64,000 bases of DNA from Opitutales bacterium (GTDB lineage: Bacteria > Verrucomicrobiota > Verrucomicrobiia > Opitutales > Coraliomargaritaceae). Under the pieces are notes generated by a model. That model was not told the DNA's origin. It did no database searches and was given only the letters and a program-made list of their open reading frames with translations. This document shows, piece after piece, positions 35,069 through 44,422 of the stretch. Within the stretch, counting starts at the first letter, position 1. Each line of letters starts with the position of its first letter. The stretch lies in the NCBI GenBank assembly GCA_018607135.1, contig JABBCA010000033.1, forward strand, positions 2,191 through 66,190, given 5' to 3'. The position numbers and the translations under genes are program-made.

Positions 35069-37531
35069 ATGCTGTCTGTGCGTCGCTATTTTAACAAGGA
35101 GCTGTGCTTGCTACTGGTGTTGGCCTTTGCGAGTCAACTGGTAGGCACTCGTTCGACTGTCGCGATTGAGCCGCGTCCAACTTCGACATGGGAAATGCCC
35201 GATTCGGCAGACGTTCTCCATATGACATGGGTGAAGGGGCCACCAGCCATGCAAGCCTTCAACCCGATCGATAAACATCTAAGCGGCTTTCGTGAGGATG
35301 CAGCAGAGTTGGCCTTTCGTAGCGGTCGTTGGGGGATGCTGTTCAATCCGCGGATGATGGAACTCTCGCACCTAACTCGTTCAAAGACTGCGGATGCTAA
35401 AGCTGAGTTACTCGATTACGATCAGTTGCGAAGCAAGTGGTCAATAAGTCAGTTGAATCTTGCTGCTAGAATCGATGGTAAAATCTATCGAGCCGTGGGC
35501 GGTGCAATTCCCAGTTTAAAAGAGGACTACAGTTACTCACCGATTCACATCGTAGAGAGTGGTTCTTGGTATCAGCACGTAGCCATTTATGATCTAGATT
35601 TAGTGGACGCTGACGGGGAACTCCTTCCCGCAAAGTCATGGTTTGAAATCAGAGCGTGGGGAGATCGTTGCCATTTACAGTGGTTTGTGGAGCCCGAGTC
35701 TGGTAAAGCGCCAGAACTACGGATGGAATTGAAGAGCGAGCAATTACCCAATGCAGGGTTTGTATATAAGAAGAGTCCGGTCGTAGAACTGTCCCTCAAT
35801 TTTTCTGAGCAAGCGACCGATCAAGCCTTGCACGGTAATTCAATTCGTGTTCAGGCAACTACCACGGATGAACACGCGCGCAAAGCCCCTAGTGCGAAGT
35901 ATTCGAATCAAAGTGGCGCGTGGGAAGTTTCGATCCCACGGCAAGTGTGGCGAGACCGTAAGGGCGTTGCGTTCAATCCCGAGTATTTAGACCGTCAGTC
36001 AAACTATGACCTGAGCTTTGAAAATGCATCTGATGAACCTTATGATTTAAGGCTGCGTTTATTGCATGACTATCATCCTATATCTGGCTATGTGCCTTTG
36101 ATGTATGATGCCGATGGAGTCCAAACTGGTTTGCCCCTGCAAAACAGTAAGAACTGGCACGTTAAGAAAGGTCGTCCTTTTCCTTATGAAGGATCTTGGA
36201 TCCATGTGAGCACGCGTATGACACTCGCTCCGCACTCAAAGGTAGACTTAGATTACATAATCGCCCACGCGCAGTGGCATGGCTTACCTGCTTCTTCGGT
36301 CGCGCAATTAAGCCTCGTCGGTTGGGGGTATAATGGATTTTGGACGCAGATGGCGCTTGGCTCGTGGGGTGAAACACTCTGTGTGCAAGCTGGTAGAACC
36401 ATGCGTCGTGCATTTATTACGGATGTGCGCCCTTTTCTGGTGAAGGGGAAGCGAGGCGATACCTATGATTGGACCAATAACGTCGGTGGTGCCGATATCG
36501 CCAAAGTGGTCGATAGCGAAGGGAAACTGGTGGTCTGGCAAGGAGCGGTTCAGGAGTATGACTTGATCGGGCCGAATCTCTCTCACTTTCGAGTGACCGA
36601 GCGCTCGGCATCGGAACAATTGCGCCTCACGATAGACACCTTCCTCCCACGCAGTGATTCGATCAACCGCTCTTATTTCAAGGTGCGCTTGGACGCATTA
36701 GAAGACTTTGATTTTCAAGAGTTAGCACTCTTTCAATTGGGGAGTGATTATTACAATTCGATGCGGTCACGAAAAATTGGCTGGGGTTCTGGTGAGCAGC
36801 TTACCAAGGTTTCGAAGCCTGAAGCTGCAAAATGGGGACATGTGTCCGAGCCCGTTGCGCTGGCGGGGTCCGATCCTTGGGTCAGTCTTTTTGATAATCC
36901 CAACGAAAGTTCTGAAGGTGGTAGTGCGGTGCGAGGGATCATTTTAAGGCAGTTCGAAGCTAAGATTGGCTGCAAGACATACACTGAACCTTGGGTGGTC
37001 GCAGGACGCACTAAATCCACATTAAACGCAGACATTACATTGTCCCCAGAAGTCACTCATCTTAACAAAGGCGACCGTATCGAGTTTACGGTCGAGTTGG
37101 TGATTTTTCCATTTGCTGCGAAGGATTACTATGGGCCCGATCAAGCGCTCAAGGCGCGTCTAGCAAAGCACTCTGACAGTTGGGAGCTGACGGCGCATGA
37201 AGCTGCAAATGTTGCGGTGCAGATCAATGGCGTCCGCAAACTCTTTCCTGCTACGATCGATTATGATGCACTTTCCGATTCAACTTTTTCAGTTTCCGGT
37301 AGTGGTGGTCTAGCCACGGTCCTACTTACTGGATTACCCTCACCTACGACATTTGAAATTGTAGAGAGGCTGGGCGCTAAGAACTATCCGCTTGGTGAGC
37401 GTATCTCCGTTGAAGCAGGACCACAGTATCATTACGATATAAACACTCAAACCTGGACTGCAGTGCTGGCACTGGAGCTAACAGATAAAACTGAGGAGCG
37501 GGTCTTTATGCTTCACATTAAAAACCAATAG
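35069..37531 (+). CDS. Large secreted protein of unknown function
   Basis: 820 residues, 3 bp after GH95 and 13 bp before the esterase. A signal peptide (hydrophobic 10-25) is followed by a protein that looks beta-rich throughout, with many aromatic residues. Notable blocks are LSLVGWGYNGFWTQMALGSW, DTYDWTNNVGGADIAKVVDSEGK and LFQLGSDYYNSMRS. I do not recognise a catalytic family. Size, export, aromatic content and position between a glycosidase and an esterase suggest a new polysaccharide-active enzyme or large binding protein. Confidence 0.75.
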   Translation: MLSVRRYFNKELCLLLVLAFASQLVGTRSTVAIEPRPTSTWEMPDSADVLHMTWVKGPPAMQAFNPIDKHLSGFREDAAELAFRSGRWGMLFNPRMMELSHLTRSKTADAKAELLDYDQLRSKWSISQLNLAARIDGKIYRAVGGAIPSLKEDYSYSPIHIVESGSWYQHVAIYDLDLVDADGELLPAKSWFEIRAWGDRCHLQWFVEPESGKAPELRMELKSEQLPNAGFVYKKSPVVELSLNFSEQATDQALHGNSIRVQATTTDEHARKAPSAKYSNQSGAWEVSIPRQVWRDRKGVAFNPEYLDRQSNYDLSFENASDEPYDLRLRLLHDYHPISGYVPLMYDADGVQTGLPLQNSKNWHVKKGRPFPYEGSWIHVSTRMTLAPHSKVDLDYIIAHAQWHGLPASSVAQLSLVGWGYNGFWTQMALGSWGETLCVQAGRTMRRAFITDVRPFLVKGKRGDTYDWTNNVGGADIAKVVDSEGKLVVWQGAVQEYDLIGPNLSHFRVTERSASEQLRLTIDTFLPRSDSINRSYFKVRLDALEDFDFQELALFQLGSDYYNSMRSRKIGWGSGEQLTKVSKPEAAKWGHVSEPVALAGSDPWVSLFDNPNESSEGGSAVRGIILRQFEAKIGCKTYTEPWVVAGRTKSTLNADITLSPEVTHLNKGDRIEFTVELVIFPFAAKDYYGPDQALKARLAKHSDSWELTAHEAANVAVQINGVRKLFPATIDYDALSDSTFSVSGSGGLATVLLTGLPSPTTFEIVERLGAKNYPLGERISVEAGPQYHYDINTQTWTAVLALELTDKTEERVFMLHIKNQ

Positions 37532-37544
37532 GCGAAATCTGCTG

Positions 37545-38435
37545 ATGCCTAAACTGTATCTAGCTTTTATTTTCAGTGTATATTTTCTGTCTAGCGGTTG
37601 GATCGCAGCGAAAGCAAGTCCTGATACCTTTTGGACCTATAAGACCGTCGATCACCATGAACTAAAACTCTCAGTGTTTTTACCAGAAGGCTATGAACTT
37701 TCTGTGCAGAGTTTTCCGACCTTTGTTGTCTTTCATGGCGGTTCGTGGCGTGTCGGCACGCCCGACATGCACTATCCTGATTGCGCTTATTGGGCCAGCC
37801 GTGGAATGATTGCTGTCTCAGTTGATTATCGGCTCAGGGAGCGCGATCAGGTCGAAGTGCCCTTGGAGTGTGTGAAAGACGCGAAGTCAGCAATACGCTA
37901 CTTGCGAGCTAATGCTGTTGAATTGAAAGTCGATGCAGATCGTATCGTTGCTGCTGGAGGTTCGGCAGGGGGACAGATGGCGGCATCGGCAGCCATGCTT
38001 CGATCTTCGTTTACTGATGATGCGGCAGATGATGTATCAATTGTTTCAATACCGAATGCCGTCATACTATATAATCCGTATTGGGAAACGGGTTGTAGCC
38101 CCGAGCTGACACCGCCGAACTCTATCACTAAGGGCTTGCCGCCTATGATTACGTTTATCGGCGGGAAGGATCAGGCGATCCCAGTAGAGGGAATTAAAGC
38201 GTTTCACGACAAATTAAAGGCGCACGGCAACGATTCGGAGCTCTATATAGGCCACGAGGGAACGCACGGGTTTTGTAACGGCCGTAATCCTTTGAATCCC
38301 TATTTTTACTGGTCTCTGAAATTACAGGATCAATTTCTAGTGAAGCACGGTATGCTTCGCGGAGAAGACTCTATCCAACGTCCCGATGGTGTTCCATTGC
38401 TTAAGTCCGCTCTTGATTTTACTGCTTATTATTAA
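37545..38435 (+). CDS. Secreted alpha/beta hydrolase (carbohydrate esterase-like)
   Basis: 296 residues with a signal peptide (to about 25). The BD-FAE/esterase-lipase pattern is clear: FHGGSWRVGTPDMHY (oxyanion), AAGGSAGGQMAA (nucleophile Ser), IGGKDQAIPVEG (Asp) and GHEGTHGF (His). It likely removes acetyl or other acyl groups from the polysaccharide outside the cytoplasm. It is part of the symporter-GH95-sulfatase operon. Confidence 0.88.
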   Translation: MPKLYLAFIFSVYFLSSGWIAAKASPDTFWTYKTVDHHELKLSVFLPEGYELSVQSFPTFVVFHGGSWRVGTPDMHYPDCAYWASRGMIAVSVDYRLRERDQVEVPLECVKDAKSAIRYLRANAVELKVDADRIVAAGGSAGGQMAASAAMLRSSFTDDAADDVSIVSIPNAVILYNPYWETGCSPELTPPNSITKGLPPMITFIGGKDQAIPVEGIKAFHDKLKAHGNDSELYIGHEGTHGFCNGRNPLNPYFYWSLKLQDQFLVKHGMLRGEDSIQRPDGVPLLKSALDFTAYY

Positions 38436-38446
38436 CCCCAGTTTTG

Positions 38447-40333
38447 ATGATACGTTTATTTCTTAGCTTATTTTTAGTATCTACAGCGGGTCTCCATACT
38501 GGCACTGCGGCAGAGGTAACTCGTCCATTGCAGCCAAATGTTATTTTGATTCTTGCAGATGACCTCGGCTGGCAAGACGTGAAGTGCTACGATCTCGATG
38601 AGCCTTCACCGGTAGAGACGCCGAATATTGATAATTTAGCCAAGCAGGGGGTGTTGTTTTGGCAGGCCTATTCTCCGGCTCCAACTTGTTCGCCAACTCG
38701 TGTAGCGATCATGACAGGTGAGCATCCTGCGCGAAACAATCGGACCCATGTGATTGGCGGCTCGCCGCCATCTCCTTATAACAAAGCGCAGCACCGCATG
38801 ATGCCTCCTTATTACAAAGGACGGATGGAAGTCGACGAAGTGACCCTACCTAAAGTTTTGCGGGAGCATGGCTACGCGACCGGGCATTGCGGTAAGTGGC
38901 ACATGGCAATCGATCACCACGCCTATCCGCAACCAGAAGATCAAGGTTTTGACTGGACGCGTAGCAATCTAGGCGCCACCCGTCGTATGCAGCCAGATCG
39001 TATGACTGGATTTGCCACTGACGCGGCAAACGATCCCTACAGACTGGATGAAAATGGCTTTCCGTATCACCAGAATAGTGAGGATGCGATGGAGTTTATT
39101 CGTGGCCATTCAGATCAGCCTTTTTTCCTCTATTATGCGACTTGGCTGGTGCATACGCCAATCCATACACGCAGCAAGCAGCTCTTGGATAAATACGTGG
39201 CTAAGCTCGGGGTTCAGCTTCCTGAGCATCCAGAAGAGTGGCATGGAGAAGGGCAGACGAACCCATTTTACCTAGCGATGGTGGAAGAGCTCGACTATCA
39301 CATGGGGCGACTCTTCGAGTATTTAGAGGCGACCGATGACCCGCGCTGGCCGGGGCATAAGTTGAGCGAAAATACCTACATTATTGTTACCTCCGACAAT
39401 GGAGGCATGGAACGTGTCCCGAATCAGAACATTACGGACAATTATCCACTCGATCGCGGTAAGATTTCGGCGATGGAGGGCGGCACGCGAGTTCCGCTCA
39501 TCCTACGTGGCCCACAAATACCTGCAGGTGTTGAATCTGATGTTATGGTCAATGGCTTGGATTTCTATCCTACGATTTTGACCTTGGCAGGTATTGATAA
39601 GCCCGAAGGCCGTATCTTGGATGGGGTGGATCTTACTCAACTCTTGTTGCAGGATCCCACCGATGCGAGCCTCGTTAAAACCGACGCGGGTGCCATTCGC
39701 GATACAATGCTTTGGCATTTTCCAAATAGTATCGCGCTCGAAAGCACCTTGCGGATCGGGGATTGGAAACTCATTCGTAATTACGACTACGTGAACAATC
39801 AGCAATCGCCAGATCGCTATGAATTGTATCGTCTCTATGATTCCACTGACGGTGAGATGCAGCGGGTTGATATCGAAGAAGCGCATAACCTCGCAGCTGA
39901 ATTCCCCCAAAGAGTTGAGTCGATGGATGCGCGTTTGTCCGAGCTATTAACTGAAATGGATGCGAGGTATCCGCACTACAATGCCGCATTCAAAGGGCCA
40001 TTGCCGCACAAAGATGAAGTGCCGACCGTAGTTTCGCATGAGCGTGATGATAGTGTGGTGACGTTTGTTTACAAAACGAACGGCGCGCTGGTGGAACGTG
40101 CCGATCTGATCTACACCTTGAACGGTGGCGAACGCTATGAAGAGTGGTTTCAACTGCCTGCAACTTTAGGTGGCGGTAATCAGGTGATCGCCGAATTACC
40201 AGAGGGTGCGACGCACTATGTCATCAATTTAATGGATGAGAATAACTTCCTAGTCAGCTACCCCGAGATGATGGAGATGCGACTGAAGAAGCGAAAGAAT
40301 TTGTATTCAACCAATGCCTTGTCGGTCGATTAG
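38447..40333 (+). CDS. Secreted sulfatase with C-terminal beta domain
   Basis: 628 residues from ATG 38447, preferred to the TTG just before. Signal peptide to about 22; LILADDLGWQD metal block; APTCSPTRVAIMTG with Cys81 as predicted formylglycine; GKWHMA, VHTPI and TSDNGGMERV. The catalytic domain runs to about residue 510. The last 90-100 residues (DSVVTFVYKTNGALVERADLIYTLNGGERYEEWFQLPA...) form a beta domain that also ends the EF-hand hydrolase at 26708. It is the last gene of the symporter operon. Confidence 0.92.
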   Translation: MIRLFLSLFLVSTAGLHTGTAAEVTRPLQPNVILILADDLGWQDVKCYDLDEPSPVETPNIDNLAKQGVLFWQAYSPAPTCSPTRVAIMTGEHPARNNRTHVIGGSPPSPYNKAQHRMMPPYYKGRMEVDEVTLPKVLREHGYATGHCGKWHMAIDHHAYPQPEDQGFDWTRSNLGATRRMQPDRMTGFATDAANDPYRLDENGFPYHQNSEDAMEFIRGHSDQPFFLYYATWLVHTPIHTRSKQLLDKYVAKLGVQLPEHPEEWHGEGQTNPFYLAMVEELDYHMGRLFEYLEATDDPRWPGHKLSENTYIIVTSDNGGMERVPNQNITDNYPLDRGKISAMEGGTRVPLILRGPQIPAGVESDVMVNGLDFYPTILTLAGIDKPEGRILDGVDLTQLLLQDPTDASLVKTDAGAIRDTMLWHFPNSIALESTLRIGDWKLIRNYDYVNNQQSPDRYELYRLYDSTDGEMQRVDIEEAHNLAAEFPQRVESMDARLSELLTEMDARYPHYNAAFKGPLPHKDEVPTVVSHERDDSVVTFVYKTNGALVERADLIYTLNGGERYEEWFQLPATLGGGNQVIAELPEGATHYVINLMDENNFLVSYPEMMEMRLKKRKNLYSTNALSVD

Positions 40334-40429
40334 CGGATGCGGTCCTTGGATTGTCTTTAGGGATTTCGAATGATCGTAATGACTCCGAGCGATAAAGCGC
40401 GTTGCAGGGCCTCCGCGAAGAGGTCGTCT

Positions 40430-40671
40430 TTAAACCCAGATTATGCATTAGGATGCGAAGTGTGCTCCGCAACTGAAGCGCAAGGGAGCGTATGAGCATA
40501 CGTGACTGCAGGGCTAACAGGCAGCGATGTGCGCTTGTCGCCTAAGCGTCTCACGGACACCCGTCGGGTGAGCCCATTTCTAATGCGATTCATTAGAAAT
40601 GTGCCTGATTGACCAGTCATTACGGAAGCTAAAATCTTGTTCGGGAAACGCCTTTGCATCGTTTGGGTTAA
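40430..40671 (+). mobile_element. MITE-like element E2 with TTAA flanks
   Basis: 234 bp (40434-40667) between TTAA at 40430-40433 and 40668-40671. It begins ACCCAGATTATGC and ends GCATCGTTTGGG, which are imperfect inverted repeats of each other and match both ends of E1. It is longer than E1 by about 98 bp, all in the interior, which is a chain of mini-hairpins (cgtatg-ag-catacg, caccc-gtc-gggtg, tttctaatg...cattagaaa). Confidence 0.7.
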
Positions 40672-40813
40672 AATGACCAAATCCTTACCGATATGGGGTG
40701 TCGACGTCGCCTCGGTTTGGCTACAGGCCTTAAATTTGTAGCCGAAAGCATCAGCTTTTTGTCAGCTTTAATTGTAGATTCACTGTAGTTTTCTATTTTT
40801 GAGTCAGGTCCCG
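40671..40813 (+). repeat. Dispersed hairpin repeat, copy R3
   Basis: AAATGACCAAATCC through TGTAGCCGAAAGC to ctgtagttttctatttttgag. Uninterrupted copy with the stem tggctaca / tgtagccg. Begins directly at the right TTAA of E2. Confidence 0.8.
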
Positions 40814-41067
40814 AGCGAGGGCCCTACAAATTTCATCGGAATCGTTACAATACGATCACTGGAATTTAGTCTGATGGCGATGCCATTCGGGACGATCCTA
40901 GCAGAGATCCTCAGCCTGTTGTAAATCTTGAGCTAGTCGAAGGTTCGAAGTGGAGTTAGCTAGATTCTACATATTCTAAACCTAAATCGACAAGTAGAGC
41001 TCATTGTGTAAGGACCAGTTGTAGGAGGAGAGGGGATACTTTCTGTGCTCGATTCTTGTATACGGCT

Positions 41068-42003
41068 TTAACGCTGTTCGACGATGAAAGCTACCGTTTT
41101 ACTGACAATTGCATTGAAGCCGGGCTCAATCTCAGTAACTCCGTCGGCCTTGCGCCAGTTGTGTCCTGCATTTTTAACAATGACCACCTCAACAGGGGCG
41201 TTGACACCTGCCGCGACCTCTTGAATCCGGTAGGCGTGCTTTACGGGGATCGTAGTGTCGCCATCTCCTTGTATGATCAGCAGTGGGGGACTTTTTGAGT
41301 TCAAATATGTGACCGGGCTCATTTCACGGTAGAGTCTTTGCTTATCTTTGGGCTTCGAGTTCGGCGGCAAGATGCGTGATCCAAAACGGTCTCGGAAATT
41401 TTCACGATCATTGTGGTTGAATAATTGCTCGTCCTCAAAGTCGGTGGGACCATACCACGACACACCCGCAATCATTGTGTAGCGGTAACCCGCTAAGTCT
41501 GGATCTCCGTGCAGGTCGTCTGGCGACGAAAGTAGTAGAATTTGCGCCATTTGACCACCCGCAGAATCTCCCCATGCATACACTTGGCTTGGGTCAATTT
41601 GGTAGGACGTCTGATGTTTTGAAAGAAATCGAATCGCATCTTTGGCATCGATCACGCAGTCACGCATCGTCGTATCCTTCTCTTTGGTGCACAGCCGATA
41701 TTGAACGGCGGCCACACAAAATCCCTCTTTGTTTAATTGTTCAACGACTCGCCCCATTAGTCCGACTTTCGCTTTTTCCTTGCTGCCAGCCGCCCAGCCA
41801 CCGCCGTGAGTGTAGATGACTAAAGGATAGCCTGATGCCTTAGGTTTTGCTTCAGGGTAGTAAAGGTCGAGATGTAGCTCCGCTTGAGGCGTTGTTTTAT
41901 ACAACACATTCATGTGTTCATCGTTGGCGCTTGAAGTCGCCGAGAAGAGTGGACTCGTCGCCGAGAGTAAAAGTAGGCAAAAGCTTATTATAGTGCGGAG
42001 CAT
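41068..42003 (-). CDS. Secreted alpha/beta hydrolase (esterase, BD-FAE-like)
   Basis: 311 residues with signal peptide (to about 24). Motifs: YTHGGGWAAGSKEKAK, DYRL-like VQYRLCTKEKD, AWGDSAGGQMAQ (nucleophile Ser), IIQGDGDTTIPV (Asp) and KNAGHNW (His). Similar in design to the esterase at 37545 but on the opposite strand and separately transcribed. A palindromic site lies 144 bp upstream. Deacetylation of glycan substrate is plausible. Confidence 0.88.
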   Translation of the reverse strand: MLRTIISFCLLLLSATSPLFSATSSANDEHMNVLYKTTPQAELHLDLYYPEAKPKASGYPLVIYTHGGGWAAGSKEKAKVGLMGRVVEQLNKEGFCVAAVQYRLCTKEKDTTMRDCVIDAKDAIRFLSKHQTSYQIDPSQVYAWGDSAGGQMAQILLLSSPDDLHGDPDLAGYRYTMIAGVSWYGPTDFEDEQLFNHNDRENFRDRFGSRILPPNSKPKDKQRLYREMSPVTYLNSKSPPLLIIQGDGDTTIPVKHAYRIQEVAAGVNAPVEVVIVKNAGHNWRKADGVTEIEPGFNAIVSKTVAFIVEQR

Positions 42004-42146
42004 AATGGCAGGGAATTGAGGATGGAGTCTAAAAAGATTGTAAAAGAGAGGCAGTTGTGGTGCTCGTCTGGGGTATTTCGTGGAGTCTCGATGTGAACTT
42101 TCACCGTATTATTCTCATATTTATAATGGTTTTGTCGATGCGAGAA

Positions 42147-42160
42147 TGATACTACTATCA
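42147..42160. promoter_or_regulatory. Palindromic glycan-regulon site 5 (esterase)
   Basis: TGATACTACTATCA, one mismatch from perfect symmetry, 144 bp upstream of the esterase start (minus strand). Confidence 0.6.
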
Positions 42161-42383
42161 TTTATGTGAATGGGGTGTCTATTCTCAATGCCGTAGAATA
42201 ATGCCTTCTTAGGCTATAGCAGGCTCTGCATTTCCTGCGGTAAGTCGTGGCAGCACTGCCCTGCTGGATTGTGAGTGAAATGTGTAAAATAGTCCGCAAG
42301 CAAATTTCAAAGTCAAAGCGGTCAGTAAATGTTAATATGCTGAAGATAAGTTTTTGCTTGCATTATGATGTAGAGTGTAACTA

Positions 42384-42397
42384 CGTTAATAGTAACA
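42384..42397. promoter_or_regulatory. Palindromic glycan-regulon site 6 (PEP-CTERM gene)
   Basis: CGTTAATAGTAACA, 36 bp upstream of the start at 42434. Confidence 0.6.
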
Positions 42398-42433
42398 TTA
42401 AATCCAACCTATAATACCTCAAAGAATAACATT

Positions 42434-43417
42434 ATGACTAAATATACATCGCAATTCTTCGCTGCCGCCTCGCTAATGGTGCTGACCGTTCAAGCTCAGG
42501 CAGCCACCCACACGTGGGTTCCAACTGCAAACAATGGCCGGTGGGCAGTTAATACCGACTACTGGGACGTTGCAATCGTTTCCGGCAACACCACCGATGT
42601 GGTGCTGACCAACGGGACTACCAATCCCGCGCTCGGAGGAAACGCCGCTTCGGGAGCTGTTTCCTACACAGTCAGATCTATCACTTTTGATAATGGAGCT
42701 TTCAATCACGCTCTTCACCTCGCGAATTCTTTCAGTGGCGGCACAGTTGCTCGAGATCTAACTTTCAGCGCTGATTCGGGCAATGCGACGTTGAAGGTCA
42801 ATTCGACGGCCACTGGAAACTACGTTATCGAAGGCAATACAGGTTCGGCTTCCGATATCATCATGGCGAGTTCGCTTGATGTTATCCATGACGGCTCTGG
42901 CACTCTCACTTTGGGGAGTAGCAATTCGCGTATTGAGGGCGGAGCGGGCCAAACACTTACAAAATCAGGCACAGGCACCTTGGTTTTCGCGGGTGCGAAC
43001 ACCTACATTGGTAACACTGTTATCTCTGCTGGCACGCTGAACCTCTTGGACAACGCCGAACTTAGCTTTTCGATTGGGGCCACGGGCGTGAACAATCAGG
43101 TCAGCGGTGCAGGAGTTATCAATCTTGACGGTGATTTCCGCTTTGATCTCACTAGCGCAGGCACCACAATTGGCAATTCTTGGAATGTCTTGAACATTGC
43201 GTCGCTGACCGAGACCTTTGGTGGCACGTTCCAAGCCTTCAGCACTCTGGGCAGTTTTACCAACAATAGCGGTATCTGGTCGATCACTGAAAACGGAGCC
43301 GACTACGAATTCTCTCAGGCTACCGGGTTGCTGACCGTTGTTCCTGAGCCAAGTGCTTACGCAATGCTTGCAGGTCTGCTCTCGCTGTCATGGGTGATGG
43401 TTCGCCGTCGCAAATAA
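42434..43417 (+). CDS. PEP-CTERM protein with autotransporter-type beta repeat
   Basis: 327 residues. Signal peptide to about 23 (VQAQA). A Gly/Asn/Thr-rich beta-solenoid-like body follows, with the autotransporter-associated repeat LTKSGTGTLVFAGANTYIGNTVISAGTLNL near residues 175-207. The C-terminus VVPEPSAYAMLAGLLSLSWVMVRRRK is a full PEP-CTERM sorting signal: PEP motif, membrane helix, basic tail. It would be exported, processed by an exosortase (not in the window) and released or anchored in surface polysaccharide. A terminator follows. Confidence 0.92.
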   Translation: MTKYTSQFFAAASLMVLTVQAQAATHTWVPTANNGRWAVNTDYWDVAIVSGNTTDVVLTNGTTNPALGGNAASGAVSYTVRSITFDNGAFNHALHLANSFSGGTVARDLTFSADSGNATLKVNSTATGNYVIEGNTGSASDIIMASSLDVIHDGSGTLTLGSSNSRIEGGAGQTLTKSGTGTLVFAGANTYIGNTVISAGTLNLLDNAELSFSIGATGVNNQVSGAGVINLDGDFRFDLTSAGTTIGNSWNVLNIASLTETFGGTFQAFSTLGSFTNNSGIWSITENGADYEFSQATGLLTVVPEPSAYAMLAGLLSLSWVMVRRRK

Positions 43418-43440
43418 ATCCAGTAAGTTTACATTTCATC

Positions 43441-43473
43441 AAGCCGAGTGCCGAGAGGTGCTCGGCTTTTTTT
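43441..43473 (+). terminator. Terminator of the PEP-CTERM gene
   Basis: Stem aagccgagtgcc / ggtgctcggctt with loop gaga and a T7 run, 24 bp after the stop. Confidence 0.92.
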
Positions 43474-43550
43474 ATGTCTTACGTTCGGCGAGTGTGGATG
43501 AATATTCATGCGAAGAGCCTTATGCGTGACCAATTTTACCGTCATTAATG

Positions 43551-43593
43551 CCAAATTCAATAAAGTATGAGGATCCAACTTTATTGAATTTGG
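43551..43593. repeat. Perfect 16-bp inverted repeat with 11-nt loop
   Basis: ccaaattcaataaagt and its exact complement actttattgaatttgg separated by 11 nt. No T run follows, and it is not GC-rich, so it is not a standard terminator. Confidence 0.85.
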
Positions 43594-43931
43594 TATAAGG
43601 TGGGTATTACCCGATTGCCCGAGATCGAAACTTCTCGATTGGTTGTTTTTAATCGAGGATCAACGGAGCAAGGACATTTCTGTTCTTGTCTGGACGAGTT
43701 TAGCCCAAACCAGACGGACAAGAATCTCCGTCCCCCTTTACCTAATGCCATGCGAGGCGTGCCTGTGAGAGCTCCTAAGCCTATCGGAATGGTGCTACAC
43801 TATACCCTTTTTACTAGCTGGTATCAGTGTCATTCTGGGCTGTCGAAGGGCACTATCTTTTCGGCGTTCAGTCAATATTGAGGGGACCATTCAGTGGAAT
43901 ACGTGGGGCCCGCGCTCGGAGACTATTTCAT

Positions 43932-44075
43932 AAATGACCAAATCGCTACCGATGAGGGTTGTCGGCGTCGCCTCGGATCGGCTACCAAATCAGCATATCT
44001 AGCCGAAAGCGTGAGCTTTTGATTGGTTTGAGTCGTGTGATTGTAGTTTTTTTATTTCGAGACAATCTCCTAGCG
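43932..44075 (+). repeat. Dispersed hairpin repeat, copy R4
   Basis: AAATGACCAAATCG ... CTAGCCGAAAGCGTGAGCTTTTG (to 44021), then gattgtagtttttttatttcgagacaatctcc. Closest to R2 in the core. Confidence 0.8.
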
Positions 44076-44408
44076 CGGCGTCGCTTAAGGTCGAGCGTTC
44101 GAGGCGACTCACGCTGCGCCTATCATGCCAAAGCTCTGCATTGCTCAAGTTTGAGGTGGGATGATCAAGTTTTTGGTAATCATCATTGGTCAATTCAGTA
44201 GTGCTGAAAGGGGGCATGTCCGTAGCCTAATCGGTGACGATATGCTTGTTTTTTGGCAGATATAAGGGGATCGTCCGCCTCATGTTCACAGCCTCAGTAA
44301 TGACCAAGCGATCAAATACTATAGCATCGATCTGACACTTCAAGATCATGAGGGTGGTGGACTCATTCAGATCGATTTGGAGTTAAAATTGAGTCAATGA
44401 GCTAGAAA

Positions 44409-44422
44409 TGTTAATATAAACA
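44409..44422. promoter_or_regulatory. Palindromic glycan-regulon site 7b (pseudopilin gene)
   Basis: TGTTAATATAAACA, 173 bp upstream of the gene at 44596. One position departs from the consensus. Confidence 0.5.

Larger units (their letters stand above)
40334..41067. other. Spacer with element E2 and repeat R3
   Basis: 734 bp between converging genes. It contains E2 (40430-40671) and R3 (40671-40813). The remainder has no coding signal. The ORF called at 40441-40680 lies wholly inside E2 and is not a gene. Confidence 0.7.
42004..42433. other. Divergent promoter region, esterase / PEP-CTERM gene
   Basis: 430 bp without a gene. Holds regulon sites 5 (42147) and 6 (42384) and an additional half site tgttaatatg near 42328. 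Confidence 0.6.

Noticed and set aside
43600-43881. 93-codon ORF
   Set aside because: Start unsupported and sequence lacks the amino-acid pattern of a folded protein; lies in a repeat-bearing spacer.
44264-44399. Open frame ending LTLQDHEGGGLIQIDLELKLSQ
   Set aside because: It looks like the end of a protein but has no start, is preceded by a stop and matches nothing I know; kept only as a possible relic.
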